From the NCBI GenBank assembly GCA_037447655.1, contig JBBHKE010000754.1:215898-279897 (forward strand): DNA of 64,000 bases, in the 5' to 3' direction. Shown here piece by piece: positions 1 through 12,032 of the stretch (position 1 is its first letter; each line of letters begins with the position of its first letter). The position numbers were made by a program, and so were the translations under genes. The notes under the pieces were generated by a model that saw only the letters and a list, made by a program, of their open reading frames with translations, did no database searches and had not been told where the DNA came from. Source of the stretch: Zygnema cylindricum. Lineage: Eukaryota; Streptophyta; Zygnematophyceae; Zygnematales; Zygnemataceae.

Positions 1-249
1 TTTGTTAAAAAATGTCAACGATAAAAAAAAACCATGTCCACAATCAAAAATGACAAAGTTCGCATTGCAGCAAAAAAAAAACAAACGTTGTATTAATCGG
101 AGGGATATGGTTTAATTCTCACATTAAAAATATGTCAACTCATTGCAGGCTGTGAATATATACATCTCCCCTATCTCTCTTTACTCCAAATCTACGTCAA
201 ACATGTCTTCATCAAACTCCTCTTCCCCTACCTCCCCTTTCTCTTCCTC

Positions 250-2067
250 TCATGTTACCATTTCCTCTTCATAACTAACATCCCTGGTGTTCTGTAATAA
301 TCTGAGATTGTTAAAAACCCAAACCAAATCATTGGCTCTGTTAACTGTCAACTTGTTCCTTTTCTTAGAGTGAATATGGTCATAGGTTGACCAATTCCTC
401 TCACATGAGCACAAGTCTTTGTCACCTCCCTCCCAAATATGCCCTCAAAACCTTTATACTTAGACAACTCGAAATAGGCCGCAGCATGGTCCGCCACATC
501 AGATAACATCTTATCAAGCATTATTTGGAAACCTTCCATTATTTTCACATTTGAAAGTTGACCATACTCATCACTTTGGTACTCGGGATCGAGTACAAAG
601 CCGACAACATATATGGGGCTATGTGCCATCTCCCACCTGGCGATGAAAGACACCTTCAGCTCCTCCAAAATCTGCAGGACTTCGTAATTTCGCGCTCCTC
701 CATTGCTGAATAACTTCACTAAAAACTCCCCAATAGTGTAAAAACCATGATAAACTTCCCCACGTTTGGGCTACTTTTGTCAGACTCCCTCATCAGTCGC
801 ACTACAGGTTCTGAAACTCTCACCGCCTTAGTCACTCTCGTCCAAAACTTCGGGTTCAAGATAAAGCCTTTAATCTTCGCACCCTCTAACTTGTATGTAG
901 ACTTCAATAACCACTGTTTGTAAGCATCATCAAACATCAAGATCTGTAAGCTATCTTTCACCTGTAAAAACCTTTGTAGCATGATAAAATTTGTAGCAAA
1001 CCTGGTCTCTCCAGGTTTCAAAAGCCTAAGTTTGGATATTTTGAGGAACAAGGCTGTAATCATATGATGATTCATGATAAATTTCAACACCGCTTTCGCC
1101 TCTTGGACAGGTGTTGAAATAAATGATAATTTGCCCCAATCCTCCAACATTAGGTCCAATACGTGGGTAGCGTATGGCGTCCACGTGAGGGAAGGATATT
1201 TTTCTATGAGCATCGAGGCGACATCCTTTTTCACAGGAGCAGAATCTGTCACAACTTGTACCACGTGCTTGACCCCCACCACAAGAACTCCTTTCTCTAA
1301 CACTTGACAAACATATTTAGCATCCTTGATTTTCCCTCGAGTGTCTTCCGCCTTCAGAAACATGTCACATTTGGGGGTGACAGCTAAAATGTTCAAGAGA
1401 GGCGTATCATTAATGGCCATCCAACCGTCTGATGTGATGGAGGCACCAGTGATTTTTATGGTCTCCAAGTAGCTTGCCAAAACGCTAGTGATCGTCGCCC
1501 CCTTCTCAGACAGAAGGCGATTTCTCATGGTATTCCTCTGAGGTAACTTGTAAGACGATCCGATTTCCCGGTCTTCTTCACTGCTGCCTTAAAATATGGG
1601 TCGTCTAATAGTCGAAACGACAAACCATTAGCAAAGAAAGCCTTTGCCCATGCTACATCCACCTCTTTTTTTGTTATGCATATTGAATACATTATTTTTT
1701 TTTGTCTGAACACCTTGTACCTTGCTACTTTCGCTAGATCCTGATCTAGGACATTTAGTGAGTTCATCCAAATCGGATATGACACGTTATTGAGAGCCAT
1801 GGAGAAGATTTTGCGGTTTCCGATGCATTTAGGACATAAAATGCAAGCTCTAATGTCCCCACTTTTAATATTTCCAAGCAGATGGTTTCTAATCCTAGTT
1901 GCTTGACTATTGTATTCAAAATTGCAGTATACGCAGATGCATATTTTGTTATTCCCAAGCAACTCTCCGTCTGGAGCCTTAACGTGACCCCACTCGATTC
2001 CTCGTGGCCTAAGCATGGATGCTTCTCTTTCGATTCGTGGAAATTTGAAGGGTGGGTTCAATGACAC
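250..2067 (-). pseudogene. Decayed hAT-superfamily transposase (BED zinc finger, DUF659, C-terminal dimerisation domain)
   Basis: A cut-and-paste DNA transposase in three broken reading frames. Frame pieces, in coding order: 2067-1525 carries a BED-like zinc finger (CVYC...H) in an N-terminal domain; 1528-719 carries the DUF659/RNase-H-like core, including ITSDGW and VVTDSA; 719-348 continues the core. In yet another frame the hAT C-terminal dimerisation signature is visible (CERNWSTYDHIHSKKRN, then a run to NNLRLL near 300) and ends at a TGA at 250-252. At least three frameshifts separate these pieces, so the copy cannot make a full transposase. No terminal inverted repeats were found for it. 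It is a possible, unproven relative of the non-autonomous hAT-like elements scattered through the window. The N-terminal piece probably starts at the ATG near 2018 rather than at the non-ATG end of the open frame. Confidence 0.85.
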
Positions 2068-2322
2068 GTTTAATGGCCGATTTTATAGCGTCTCCAATGG
2101 CGGCTTACTGTGAAGGAGTGTGAAGGAGTGTGAAAGAGGAGTGGAGGACCGATGAAAATTCGCGCGCGTAAATGAACCAATGTCTCTTTTTTTGAAAATG
2201 TCCGTACAATTTTCCGTAGAGTTGAGACGTACGAAATTTACGAAAGCTATGAAACAAACGAATACTACGTAGTTTTCGTAAAAAAGTCCAAATCCTTACG
2301 AATAGGACATCTATGAACAAAG

Positions 2323-2638
2323 CATAGTTCAAAAGTAGGTGAAAGTAGGCCCATACAATATGCCTATTGTATGCAAACCATACAATATGACCTTAAGACC
2401 CATATTGTATTCTGACCTATTCAGACCTATTCGGACCAATTAAAACATTCGGACCAAAAATTGGACCAATTAAAACATTAGGACCAAAAAATTTTATTTA
2501 CAATGTCAGATTCGGACGATCGGACGGTCGCTGATCAAAGAAGCGATCTAAGAAGATCACATGAAAAGCCCATAACACAACTTACGATAAAGGCGCCGAC
2601 CAAAGGCCTACCATAAAAACGCCTACTTTTGAACTATG
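2323..2638. mobile_element. hAT-like MITE, family A, copy 1
   Basis: The 316-bp element starts CATAGTTCAAAAGTAGG and ends with the inverted form CCTACTTTTGAACTATG. It is flanked by a perfect 8-bp target duplication, GAACAAAG (2315-2322 and 2639-2646), as expected for hAT transposition. There is no coding capacity. Subterminal sequence with the ATACAATATG motif and its inverted form recurs in the other family members. Confidence 0.92.
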
Positions 2639-2646
2639 GAACAAAG

Positions 2647-3651
2647 CCATTAGAAGTCTTGTACGGAAACTTAACTCAACACGAGTTCACGGATCGCGGA
2701 AAAGTTCCGACGGAGCAAAATGCCCGACGTGACGCGCGACCAAATTGAGCCACATTATCAGCGAACCAGCATTATTATATTGACATCACATTGACAATGA
2801 TCCACACAGTGCAAAACCTAACAGACGAGGGTGGTTTTCCTGGGTAGTTTTCTACTTTTAGTGCGTAAAATACGGGCTGCTGAAAACCGCATTTTAGAAC
2901 TATTCATTGACTTTTAGGAACCCTACGAGCCGAATTTGTTACTTGAATGAGAATCAGTGCTTTGCACGAATTTTTCCCTTTAAGATTATACCACCAGACC
3001 ACTGCGTTTTCTACGCATTCTTAGCTAATTTTCCGCTTATGACAGCGTCACTGCTTTGCTGGCACGTGGTTCAGGGTGAAGAGCTTCGAATTTGACACGT
3101 GTCTCTTCTAAGAGACGAAACAACAGTGCATCGTCGCAGTGCAGCTTCTGTTCAACAGAAGGAAAAAGTTTGAGGCAAAATATCATGTAAAAGCTTACGT
3201 TTAACATTTAATTCAACTTTTGTTGAAGTTGTATTTTTTTCCAATCACCATCAAGGCTACAGTTTCTCTTTCCAAGCATTAGAAGTTTTCTAATCATTTC
3301 TCCTTCTCTCTTCCTCAAGTTTGTTTAATTAACTTCACTTTTCTTGTAAACGTTAAAAACGTTTCAAAAACCTCGGGAACTTTTGCCTCTTTCGTTTGGA
3401 GGATAATTTTCATTCCTCTTACTTTTTTGAATAAATATTTTTCAATTGTTGGTTTTACATTTTTTTGAAAAAGTATGAAATAGTCAATCAACAGAGGAAG
3501 AGAGAGAGAGTGTGAGAGAGAGACACATAGAGAGGGAGAGAGAGAGAAAGAGAGAGAGTAAGAGACGCAGAGAGAGAGAGGGAGAGAGAAAGAGAGGAGC
3601 TGTCTATCAGACCAGTCATTATAAACTTTGTTTTTTTCAACATCATCAAGA
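2647..3651. other. Gene-free stretch upstream of IBA57
   Basis: No coding region recognised. It presumably holds the promoter and 5' leader of IBA57. A GA-rich microsatellite on the plus strand (about 3498-3598) lies just before the start codon. No convincing TATA box was identified. Confidence 0.5.
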
Positions 3652-6600
3652 ATGGCAACTAGGTCCATTTTTCGATCGTCGAAATCCATACCTTCCCTAA
3701 CTTCATATTGGATGAAAAAAAAAAAGCCCTCAATTGGCGACATTTTCCGACCTTCATACGCTGTTGTCCATTCTTCATGTAACCTCCGTACTTTCCGTAC
3801 AGAATCCTCTGTAAAAGCCGGTCCTCAAGATTCGTCTGGATCTGAAGCGTCCTCGGGAGAACCTACTCCTCTGGCCTCCCGAGGGCCTTACAGTTCTCGA
3901 TTGAACAGTAGAGGAATTATTCGCTTTGACGGTCCGGAGACAGTCAGCTTTTTGCAAGTGAGCTCAGACCTCATGTGAATTGCCTTAGGCAGAAATTTGA
4001 GTAGTTTTTTAAGTTTTCGGTGAGTTACATTGTAAAAAATGAATGCGTGAGATTGAAGTTGGCTTCGACAGAAAGTTGAGTTTTGATGAGTTATGTAATA
4101 TGTATACATGAGATTAATTTGACTTAGAAAATTGAATTGTGATGTAATAATAACATCAAATTATTTATTTTCATTATTTTAAAAATGACAAAAAATTCTT
4201 CAAGTTTTCATGTTAAACTGAGAGATAAAAAACTTGAAATGCTATGCAACCTACGGTTTGTATAGCTCGAAGTTTTTAACCGAGAGCTTTATATTCTGAA
4301 ATGCAGAAATATTATTTACTTTTGAGAAGCAAAAAAAACTTTTGTTGCACTTCTTTTTTAGGCTGGCTGGGCCGTTATAAAAATAACTTCTTCATTTATC
4401 CTGACTTACGATTTATAACGAGATTTTTGGAAGCATACGATACCCGTGTACCTAACCTAACCGCCACCTCTAAGAACTTAAAGTAAATAGGGTATAATCG
4501 AGTTGAACTTTCTTAAAAATACAGTTCAAAGTTCAAAAGTTGCATATCAGCTTGCCGTACGACGGCAATATACTCTCAGCTGTAGAAAGTTTCGAATCTT
4601 TACTTATTGTCAACAACATCATGCGAAGTTCAAATCACTTAAAAACTTGTCTCTAAGAATTCAATTTCAGAACTTAAAATCAATAAGTATTGAAACAGCT
4701 TCGAGTTGAGCAGGGTGGCTGTTATGGTATTAGAGATTCAACTTGTGTTTTTACTGTTTTTACTGTTTATGGTTTACCGCAGGCAGACTTTTTATCTGCT
4801 AATTGAATATTCTGACTTTTTTGTAGTGCTTTCAGCTTTTTGTGTTTTTTTCGTATGATATATTTTATCATCCGGTTTTTCTTTTCATCTGGTATATTTT
4901 TTCATCTGGTATATTTTTTCGTCTGGTATGTCATCTGGTATATTTTTTCATCTTGAATGTCATCTGGTACTTTTTTTTTTTAGATTTTTATGCTTTTTCG
5001 TTTGGTATACTTTCAGCATACATGTTTTTTTTTCTGGTGTAATTATTTGTTTGATATATTATTTCAGAATGCTGCAGTTAATGTCTGTTGTATTTTGGAG
5101 GGCGGCTATTTTGGAGGATATGAAGTATGTTTGTATGCAAGTATTGCCGCTTTTTGTAAATAATACAGATTCCTTTTGTGTCTAAAAATTTGGAACTATA
5201 TCATTCTTCTTTTTTAAATTATTCTCCGCGGAAAACAGAAATGGGTTTGGATATCATTCTGTTTAAAATTTTGGTCCAATATCATTTTTCTTTTCAAATT
5301 ATTCTGTGCAAAAACTGAAATATTTTCGGATCTAGTTGACAATTTCCATAAAAGTTTGAAGTGTGCGTCTTTGGCTTTTTTGTCTATTTTTGCCTTTTGT
5401 ATTGTTTTTTAGTTTCTCTACTTATGGTTGCACCTTCTTTCAAAGTAGTGAAGACTTCGCTGCAAATTACAAGTAACGAGTTACAAATTACAATTACAAA
5501 TTGTTTGGACCATGTTTTTTTTAACGAATGAGTTACAAATTGCATATTCTCAGTTACAAATCACAAAGGCAGTTCTTTTGGACTCTGTTTCTTATAATAA
5601 CGAGTGACAAATTCTAAGCAGTCACAAATCCAGTTCCGTTCAACTCTGTTCCTTTTTTTTTAATAGCTAGTTACACCCTCCAAACAATCATGAATCCAGT
5701 TTGTTTGGACTCTCTTTTTCCTTTCTTTTTTTGTTTTGTTTGTTTGCAGGGACTCGTAACGAATGACATGCGAAAATTTGAACAGAAGCCTCCACCTCCC
5801 AGTGGTGCTGCTGTCCCAACAGTAAATGAACCAACCACAGCACATGCTCCACTTTACGCTGCCATTTTAAACCCACAGGGACGATTTCTTTACGATCTTT
5901 TCTTTTATCGTCCTGGAAAGGTTGGCATCAACTCCTCCTTTCTTTCAAGCACTGGAGTGCTCAAAAAGAGTCGGTTGAAATCCGCTAGTTTCTGTTTTTG
6001 TGTTTTCATTCATTTGGGGAGCCAAAAGCTGTGGTATATGCTTTTGTCGGCTCATGTTTTTTTTATTATATCGCGTCTTATGATATGTGATGCTTTGCAA
6101 ATTGATATGTTTGATTCAGTTTGGATGTGTAGGTAGCGGAACGACTTTCTAGAGACGGATCGGGTCCAGCTGACAACGGTCAAGATGTACCGGAGCTTCT
6201 GGCAGATGTGGATGCAACTGTTGTGGATGAGATATTGGCTCTTCTAAAGAAGTAAGAAGCATCGTCATTGTCAATATTTTCATAGAAATGTTTGTGAATA
6301 TTTCTTGATTATATTTGTATAGTTGAGTACAATGTACAATTTTTGTGATTGAGATATTGGCTCTTCTGAAGAAATATGAAATATTTGTCAACTATAAAGA
6401 TCATAGTGGAGTAAAGTATGCAGCACGTCGATGCAACTGTTGTGGATAACATACTGGCTTTTTTTAAGATTTAAGAAGTATTGACTTAGTCAGTGTATTT
6501 CATAGAAATGTTCATCAATATTTCTTGATTATAATTGTGTAGTTGAGTACAATGTACAACTTTTGTGATTGAGATACTGGCTCTTCTAAAGAAGTAAGAA

Positions 6601-9600
6601 ATATTTGTCAATATTTCTCGACTAAAGAGGTATAGTTGAGTAAATTATGTAACACATTGATGCGACTTTTGTGAATGAGAACTGGCGCTTCTAAAGAAGT
6701 AAGAAACATTGTCTTTGTCCATATTTGTCCTAGAAATATTCGTCAATATTTCTTGATTACAGACGTATGGTTGAGTAAATTGCAACTGTTGTGAATGTGA
6801 TATTGGCTCTTCGAAGTAAGAATTATTTGTCAATATTTATTGAAGATCTGAAGAAGTAAGAAGTTTTTTCTTTGTCAATATCTGAGAAATATTTAAAACT
6901 GTTGAGTAAATTATGCAACTGTTATGGAGGAGATACTGGCTCTTCTGAAGAATTGTCTACGTTTGTCAAAATGTTGTCAATATTTGTTGACTAAAGAGAT
7001 AATAGTTGAGTACAGTATGCAACTATTGGGGATGAGATCTGGCCCTTTTGTGAAAGTAAGAAACATTTGTCTTCTAAGGAGAAATAGTGAATAAAGTAGT
7101 TATTTTATTTTCTGTCAGCATGCATCAGCTGGTTGAATGTGTCTTTATTGGTCACCTATTTCTCTGGGAGCTTGGAACCTGTTTAAGTTTTGCCGCAGTC
7201 AATAAATTTCCTCAAAGACAAAGGTCATAAGCACTAAGGTTGCTGTTGCTCAAGGTTTTCAAGTTTTCAATCCCCTTATAACATCATGAATCTATTTCCT
7301 TCCTCCAAACTATTCGAGAACCAAAACTACCTTGTGTGCAACAAACACCAGACTTACTTCTGTTCAGAAATGTGTTTATGCAGGCATAGGTTGAGAGCAA
7401 ATGTTAATTTTGAGGACTTTTCGAAAGACATGGATGTTTGGACCAGATACGCTGGGGTTTTGAATGAGGATCCTGGTGCTTCTTCAGAAGAGGAGTCAGG
7501 AGGAATGGGATACGGAGGCTCGGATGACGTTTTGGCGAAATCGGCTGCGGAAGCATCGACCTCCGGTTGGCTTTGGCATAAGGATTCCCGTCTCGCTTCG
7601 CTCGGTCTTCGTGGGATTTTCCCAACTGGCTCAGTCCGTAAGTGAAATAGAAACTTCTATAGCCTTGTTAGTCTGTCGAAAACTACACAGTTTATCGTTA
7701 TTAGCGTTAGTTTTTTTTTTCGAACAAGGATTTTTTATATGGGCGTTTCTAGGTCTTATCGATGTTAACTATTTTTTCATTGGATGTAAACATGAAAATG
7801 TATTCTTGTTGGGCCGTAAATCTAAGAATGAATTGTGTGCGTGTTTGTCTTTAACAATTACAGGCTGTCAATTCAACATTGCGAATGTCTATGTCGCTGG
7901 AATGTCCTCCATTAAAGTTTCAGGAGATCAAAAACCTCTGAAATTTTTCTTGTAGGATTAAGTTCTATTGGTATGTTGGGTAATGGTCCACAGCACCCTT
8001 AGTGGAGGCTCAGGAGGAAGTGGGAGAAGAATATTACAAGCTTTGGCGATATGAACATGGTGTCGCTGAAGGAAGCACTGAAATTCCAAAAGGTGAGAGA
8101 TACTTTTCAATTTCATATTTTTGAGGATTTTGATGATGGACCTTGTACAGATGACGGTTGTTAATTATGCTTATCAGGACTCTTAAGATGAATTCTGGAG
8201 TGTCTGTTTGTTCTTCAGAGAGTTGTATTGGGCAACCACTGAATGTTGTAGATTTAAGCAACATTCTAAATGTACTGTAAATGTACCTTTGAAAGGCTGA
8301 AAAACAATGTTTCTGTATCGGATCAGCAGAATTCTTGGATTACTACTGGATGTTAAGAATAATTTCAAGCTTAAACGGGGATTGGATGGTAACTGTCATG
8401 AAGATGTCTGTTCTTGTCCTTGAATAAATCAATTAAGTCAACGTATGTTATTGAAGAAACATTTTAGCAGCTTAGCAATGAAACATCTGTCAGTATCCTT
8501 GTCTACATAACTGCATTACTGGCAAATGTGGTTATATTATAGGAAACCTTAGGAAAGGGTATTGCATCTTCGACTATTTAGAAGGAACCAGTGCAAACCA
8601 TGTAGTTGAACTTCTAACTTGAATGTCCAACTTTTTTTTCTTTTGTGAAGGGGAAGCTCTGCCCTTGGAATACAATTTAGATGGTTTGAACGCTATCAGT
8701 TTCGATAAGGGCTGTTATGTCGGTCAAGAGCTCACCGCTCGAACACATCATCGAGGGGTCATTCGCAAACGTCTCGTCCCGGTACATTTTGTTTCTCCAA
8801 CGGAAGATAAAGGTGAATCATTTGCCATTCTCAGAACACTTTTGTCGCTCATTTTAAATATCAGCTCTAATTCAGTTTTGAGTTTTATTTGTTTTTTGCA
8901 CAAGAACAAGAATAAGTGAGACGAATAACTATCGGTTCTAAAATTTGCAAATTCTGGCGTCAGTGTAGGCTCTCTTTCTTGAGTTTTATCGATTCAACTG
9001 ATTTGATTTTATCCATATCAGGTTTGAATTTATGTTTCTATGTAGAATGGTGTAACGTTTGGATATTCTTGGTACATAATGAAACAACAGAAGAACTAAT
9101 TTATAGTGTGATGAGGCTTAGTGTTGAAGGCTTTCCCTACACTCTTAGGCGCGTTGGCAATTTGGATAATTTCCAGGAAGTTTTGTTTCCTTACACTTAA
9201 ACCACAACCAATGACCAACCTGCGGCCAATGACTATTCAAGGCGTGTGAATTTATTTACGATCACCGAATTCAATTGAACAAAACTCTGCATTTGATGTT
9301 TTTTTTTTTTCAACCCATCATGTCGACCTGACCTATGGAATCACTACTAATTTGAACTTATTCTGGAAGGAGTTTCAAACTGTTTACTGTTTTTTATTAA
9401 TGTTTGGGAGTATCTCTGCTTAGGTTTGTAATTAGCTGGCCTTTTATAAAGATCTTTCAACTGAAGAGAGTTAAACTTACAACTCTTTTTCGGAGTGTGA
9501 ACGAAAAAAGGTTTTATGAGTAACGTGACAGCAAAGGAGAATCTTCTAACCCATAGGTTTAAGAGTCGATATATTCACTCTTAAGTACTGATCACCGGCA

Positions 9601-10037
9601 AATGGCACTGATTCTGGCACTGATTCAAGTACCAACACTGATTTATTTCTAAGTACCGGCAATGATTTATGTTTTTTAAGTATCGGCATTGGTTGATGTT
9701 TACGCACCGGCACTGATTTATTTCTAAGTACCGCCACTGATTTAAGTACCAATGTCGTTTTTTGTTTTCTTCTTTTTCAGAATTGAACAAAGCGGCAGTT
9801 CCCGGAGCCGAAATCGTTGACTCGAGCAATAATAAGAAGGCAGGGAAAATTGTGGCAGCTTTGGGACCAAGAGGTTTGGCACATCTCCGACTCGAGATTG
9901 CCTTCAAAGATTCCGTAGAGTTGAAAATAAACGAGGAAGACGGAGCCATAGTCAACCCGGGCAAGCCCAACTGGTGGCCTTCACAGTGGGTTCAAGAAAT
10001 TAATGGGGATGTCAAAGAAGCAACGGCCAATGAGTAG
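3652..10037 (+). CDS. IBA57: Mitochondrial iron-sulfur cluster assembly factor IBA57 (GcvT/COG0354 family), seven exons
   Basis: IBA57 acts late in mitochondrial [4Fe-4S] assembly with ISCA proteins and resembles folate-binding GcvT proteins. Exons: 3652-3957, 5750-5920, 6133-6251, 7384-7637, 7994-8092, 8651-8812, 9781-10037; they keep frame for 455 residues and end at TAG. Seen: a basic, Ser-rich N-terminus suited to mitochondrial import; [10 protein letters not shown] across exons 1-2; RGIFPTG in exon 4; [20 protein letters not shown] across exons 5-6; and the family signature KGCYVGQE, with Cys near residue 338, followed by [14 protein letters not shown]. The start is the only in-frame ATG before this block; an upstream in-frame TTG is not needed. 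The exon 5 acceptor after 7993 gives PPLVEA, matching plant homologues. Donors are GTAAG/GTGAG type except exon 2 (GTTGGC). Introns 1, 3 and 6 contain tandem repeats. Confidence 0.93.
4860..4978. repeat. Imperfect tandem repeat in IBA57 intron 1
   Basis: Four to five degenerate units built on CATCTGGTATATTTTTT lie in a T-rich intron. No function is suggested. Confidence 0.7.
5470..5760 (+). repeat. Decayed tandem copies of the exon 2 acceptor region, IBA57 intron 1
   Basis: Units near 5505, 5570, 5630 and 5690 share a TTTGGACTCT-like block, a T-rich tract and an AACGAATGAG-like block. The last unit contains the real polypyrimidine tract and TTTGCAG acceptor followed by exon 2, whose start GTAACGAATGAC matches the duplicated AACGAATGAG. 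The repeat unit therefore spans the intron/exon boundary. Confidence 0.7.
6205..7085 (+). repeat. Seven to eight decayed tandem copies of the exon 3 end plus donor, IBA57 intron 3
   Basis: The 3' end of exon 3 (GATGAGATATTGGCTCTTCT, then AAAGAA and the donor GTAAG) recurs, degenerate, in the downstream intron near 6350, 6430, 6570, 6675, 6795, 6930 and 7030. Each is followed by an ATTTGTCAATATTT-like block and a GTTGAGTAAA-like block. Several copies still carry a GTAAGAA donor look-alike. Unit length is roughly 80-130 bp. Confidence 0.85.
9575..9765. repeat. Degenerate tandem repeat before IBA57 exon 7
   Basis: Six or so units of an AAGTACCGGCACTGATTT type, variously truncated, end about 15 bp before the exon 7 acceptor TTTTTCAG. 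Confidence 0.75.
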
Positions 10038-12032
10038 CCAATGAGTAGAAAGAAGTTCCGGTTTTGGCTTCGCTTTTGGTTTCGATATTGATTCGGTCTC
10101 GGTTTCGGTTTCGGTTTAACAATTTTGCGGGACTTTTTCTTTTTGTAATCAACATTTTTTCCAGGAAAAAAATCTGGCAAAGTGTTTTTAATCCAAGTCA
10201 AGGACAAGGATTTTGATCGTAAACAAATCAAATATTTTGATGTTTTAGTGTTATTTCGATGCCTAAGACTATTTACAAGCGCATTGGAAATGGTGGAGAG
10301 GGAGAGGGAGAGGGAGGAAGGTGGTGAATGATCGTGAAATCGCTACAAATGTAAAAAATGTTGTACATTGAAATAAATGATATGGTCTCCTGTTTCTATG
10401 CTCCTTTCTTGAATGCAAAAGATTCAGCTGCTTCTGCTGTCTTAATCTCATTACAGAACTTGTGTGTCTTGTGTGGAGATTTTGACCTCCGTCAAAGAGA
10501 TTTTTTTATCCGATTCTTGTTTCTTTTCAAAGTTATTTTATTGACTGTGCTTGTTCTTTTTGAACCACAACTGCGACATATCTGTTTTCGGGACTACTTT
10601 CTATCCCACTGTCTTTTTTCTGATCCGTTCAGTATGAGTTCCACCAATTGACATATTATCGCTGATATGTTTTTTGATACACATGTGAAATTGAATCGTA
10701 ATTTTCAGGAAGACTGCAAGACATTTAAAGTCAAACGTTTGTATAAAAAATACCTAACATCATACACAAAGAGACTCTTAAATAAATAAAAAATCCCCTC
10801 AGGTGATCTGGCGAATATAACATCATTATCCATGCAGATTACACGCTATTTTGTTAGCTTCAAAATGGAAAGAGTTCTTCAAGTGCTATTTGTTTATGAA
10901 AGCCCACATTGGTACAACCAAACTTTTCTTTACAAGGAAACTCTCCAGTACTTGAGCAACACTTGGAGTATTCACACTACGGCGGGCAAACAATGTTTAT
11001 ACAATGTTTATACAATGTTTATGCAATGTTTATGCAATGTTTCTGCAATGTTTCTGCAATGTTTATGCAATGTTTCTGCAATGTTTCTGCAATGTTTCTG
11101 CAATGTTTATACGGTGTTCATTCAGTGTTTTTGCAATGTTTTGGCAATGTTTATACAATGTTGATATAATTATATAATGTGCATATAATGTTTGTGTGAT
11201 GTTCCCCAATGTTTACCCAACTTTTACCAAATATCAGTAACATTACACAAACATTATTTGAACATTATATAAACATTATACTAACATCCTTAATTTGTTG
11301 CCACCCCTACTTTCGAAGTTGCAGGTATTGGAGACTGTAAACCTTCGCAGAGGTTTGAAATCAAACTTAAAAGAGGCATCTACTTGAAAGATGAAAAACC
11401 ACAATTGTCAAATGAGGTTCAAGAGAGTCCAGGTTTATGTGGACCAATATACAGTAGAACCTTTTTAAAAGAATAATCTTGGGAAAAAGGGTTGGTATTG
11501 AATTAAGCTAAGGGTCATAATTTACAAAGGGGCACCCACCCACCTACAGTAGGCCAGGGCGAATTATGGAGGTTATTGAATTAGGCAGTATTGATTTAGA
11601 GAGGTTCTACTGTAGTCAAGCTAATAGATAAAAATAATATAGATCACCCAATCTGCATCGTCTCCTACTTTAAGACAATTTAATTATTTACTATGCCACA
11701 CTATATTACATTCCAACCCTAAAAAAGACCTAAAAAACACTTAAAAAAACTTTGGAAAAAACCTAAAAAACTCGAGAAAAATATCTCTCCTACTAGGATC
11801 TTTATTACTTCTGGCCCTGAATATGAAGACTAAATTACTTATATGTTTTACTTGTATATTTTGCTTATATTCTCCACATTAATAAGAAGAAAAGTATTTC
11901 TTCTACGATCCAAAAAAAACTCTTTCAACTTGCTCGCCTACAAACCCACTTGAGAGCCTGAATAATAAACGCTAAAATGAGAGTGCAAAAGAAAACCCAA
12001 AAAAAGTAAAGGACCAAAGCCATTAAACATAA
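10038..12032. other. IBA57 3' flank and intergenic space
   Basis: Downstream of the IBA57 stop there are GGTTTC-type repeats (about 10070-10120) and AATAAA signals (for example near 10371). The stretch contains the 12-bp tandem repeat at 10992-11165. The rest, to the convergent MGMT gene, shows no coding potential. Confidence 0.5.
10992..11165. repeat. 12-bp tandem repeat (CAATGTTTATGC type)
   Basis: About fourteen units of CAATGTTTATAC/CAATGTTTCTGC. The 12-bp period keeps overlapping frames open, and these are not genes. Confidence 0.95.

Noticed and set aside
10992-11165. CRISPR-like array
   Set aside because: Contiguous 12-bp tandem repeat without spacers in a eukaryotic genome; no array of any kind is present in the window.
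10832-11169. Cys/Asn/Val repeat protein
   Set aside because: The 12-bp tandem repeat keeps several frames open; the translation is a pure repeat artefact.
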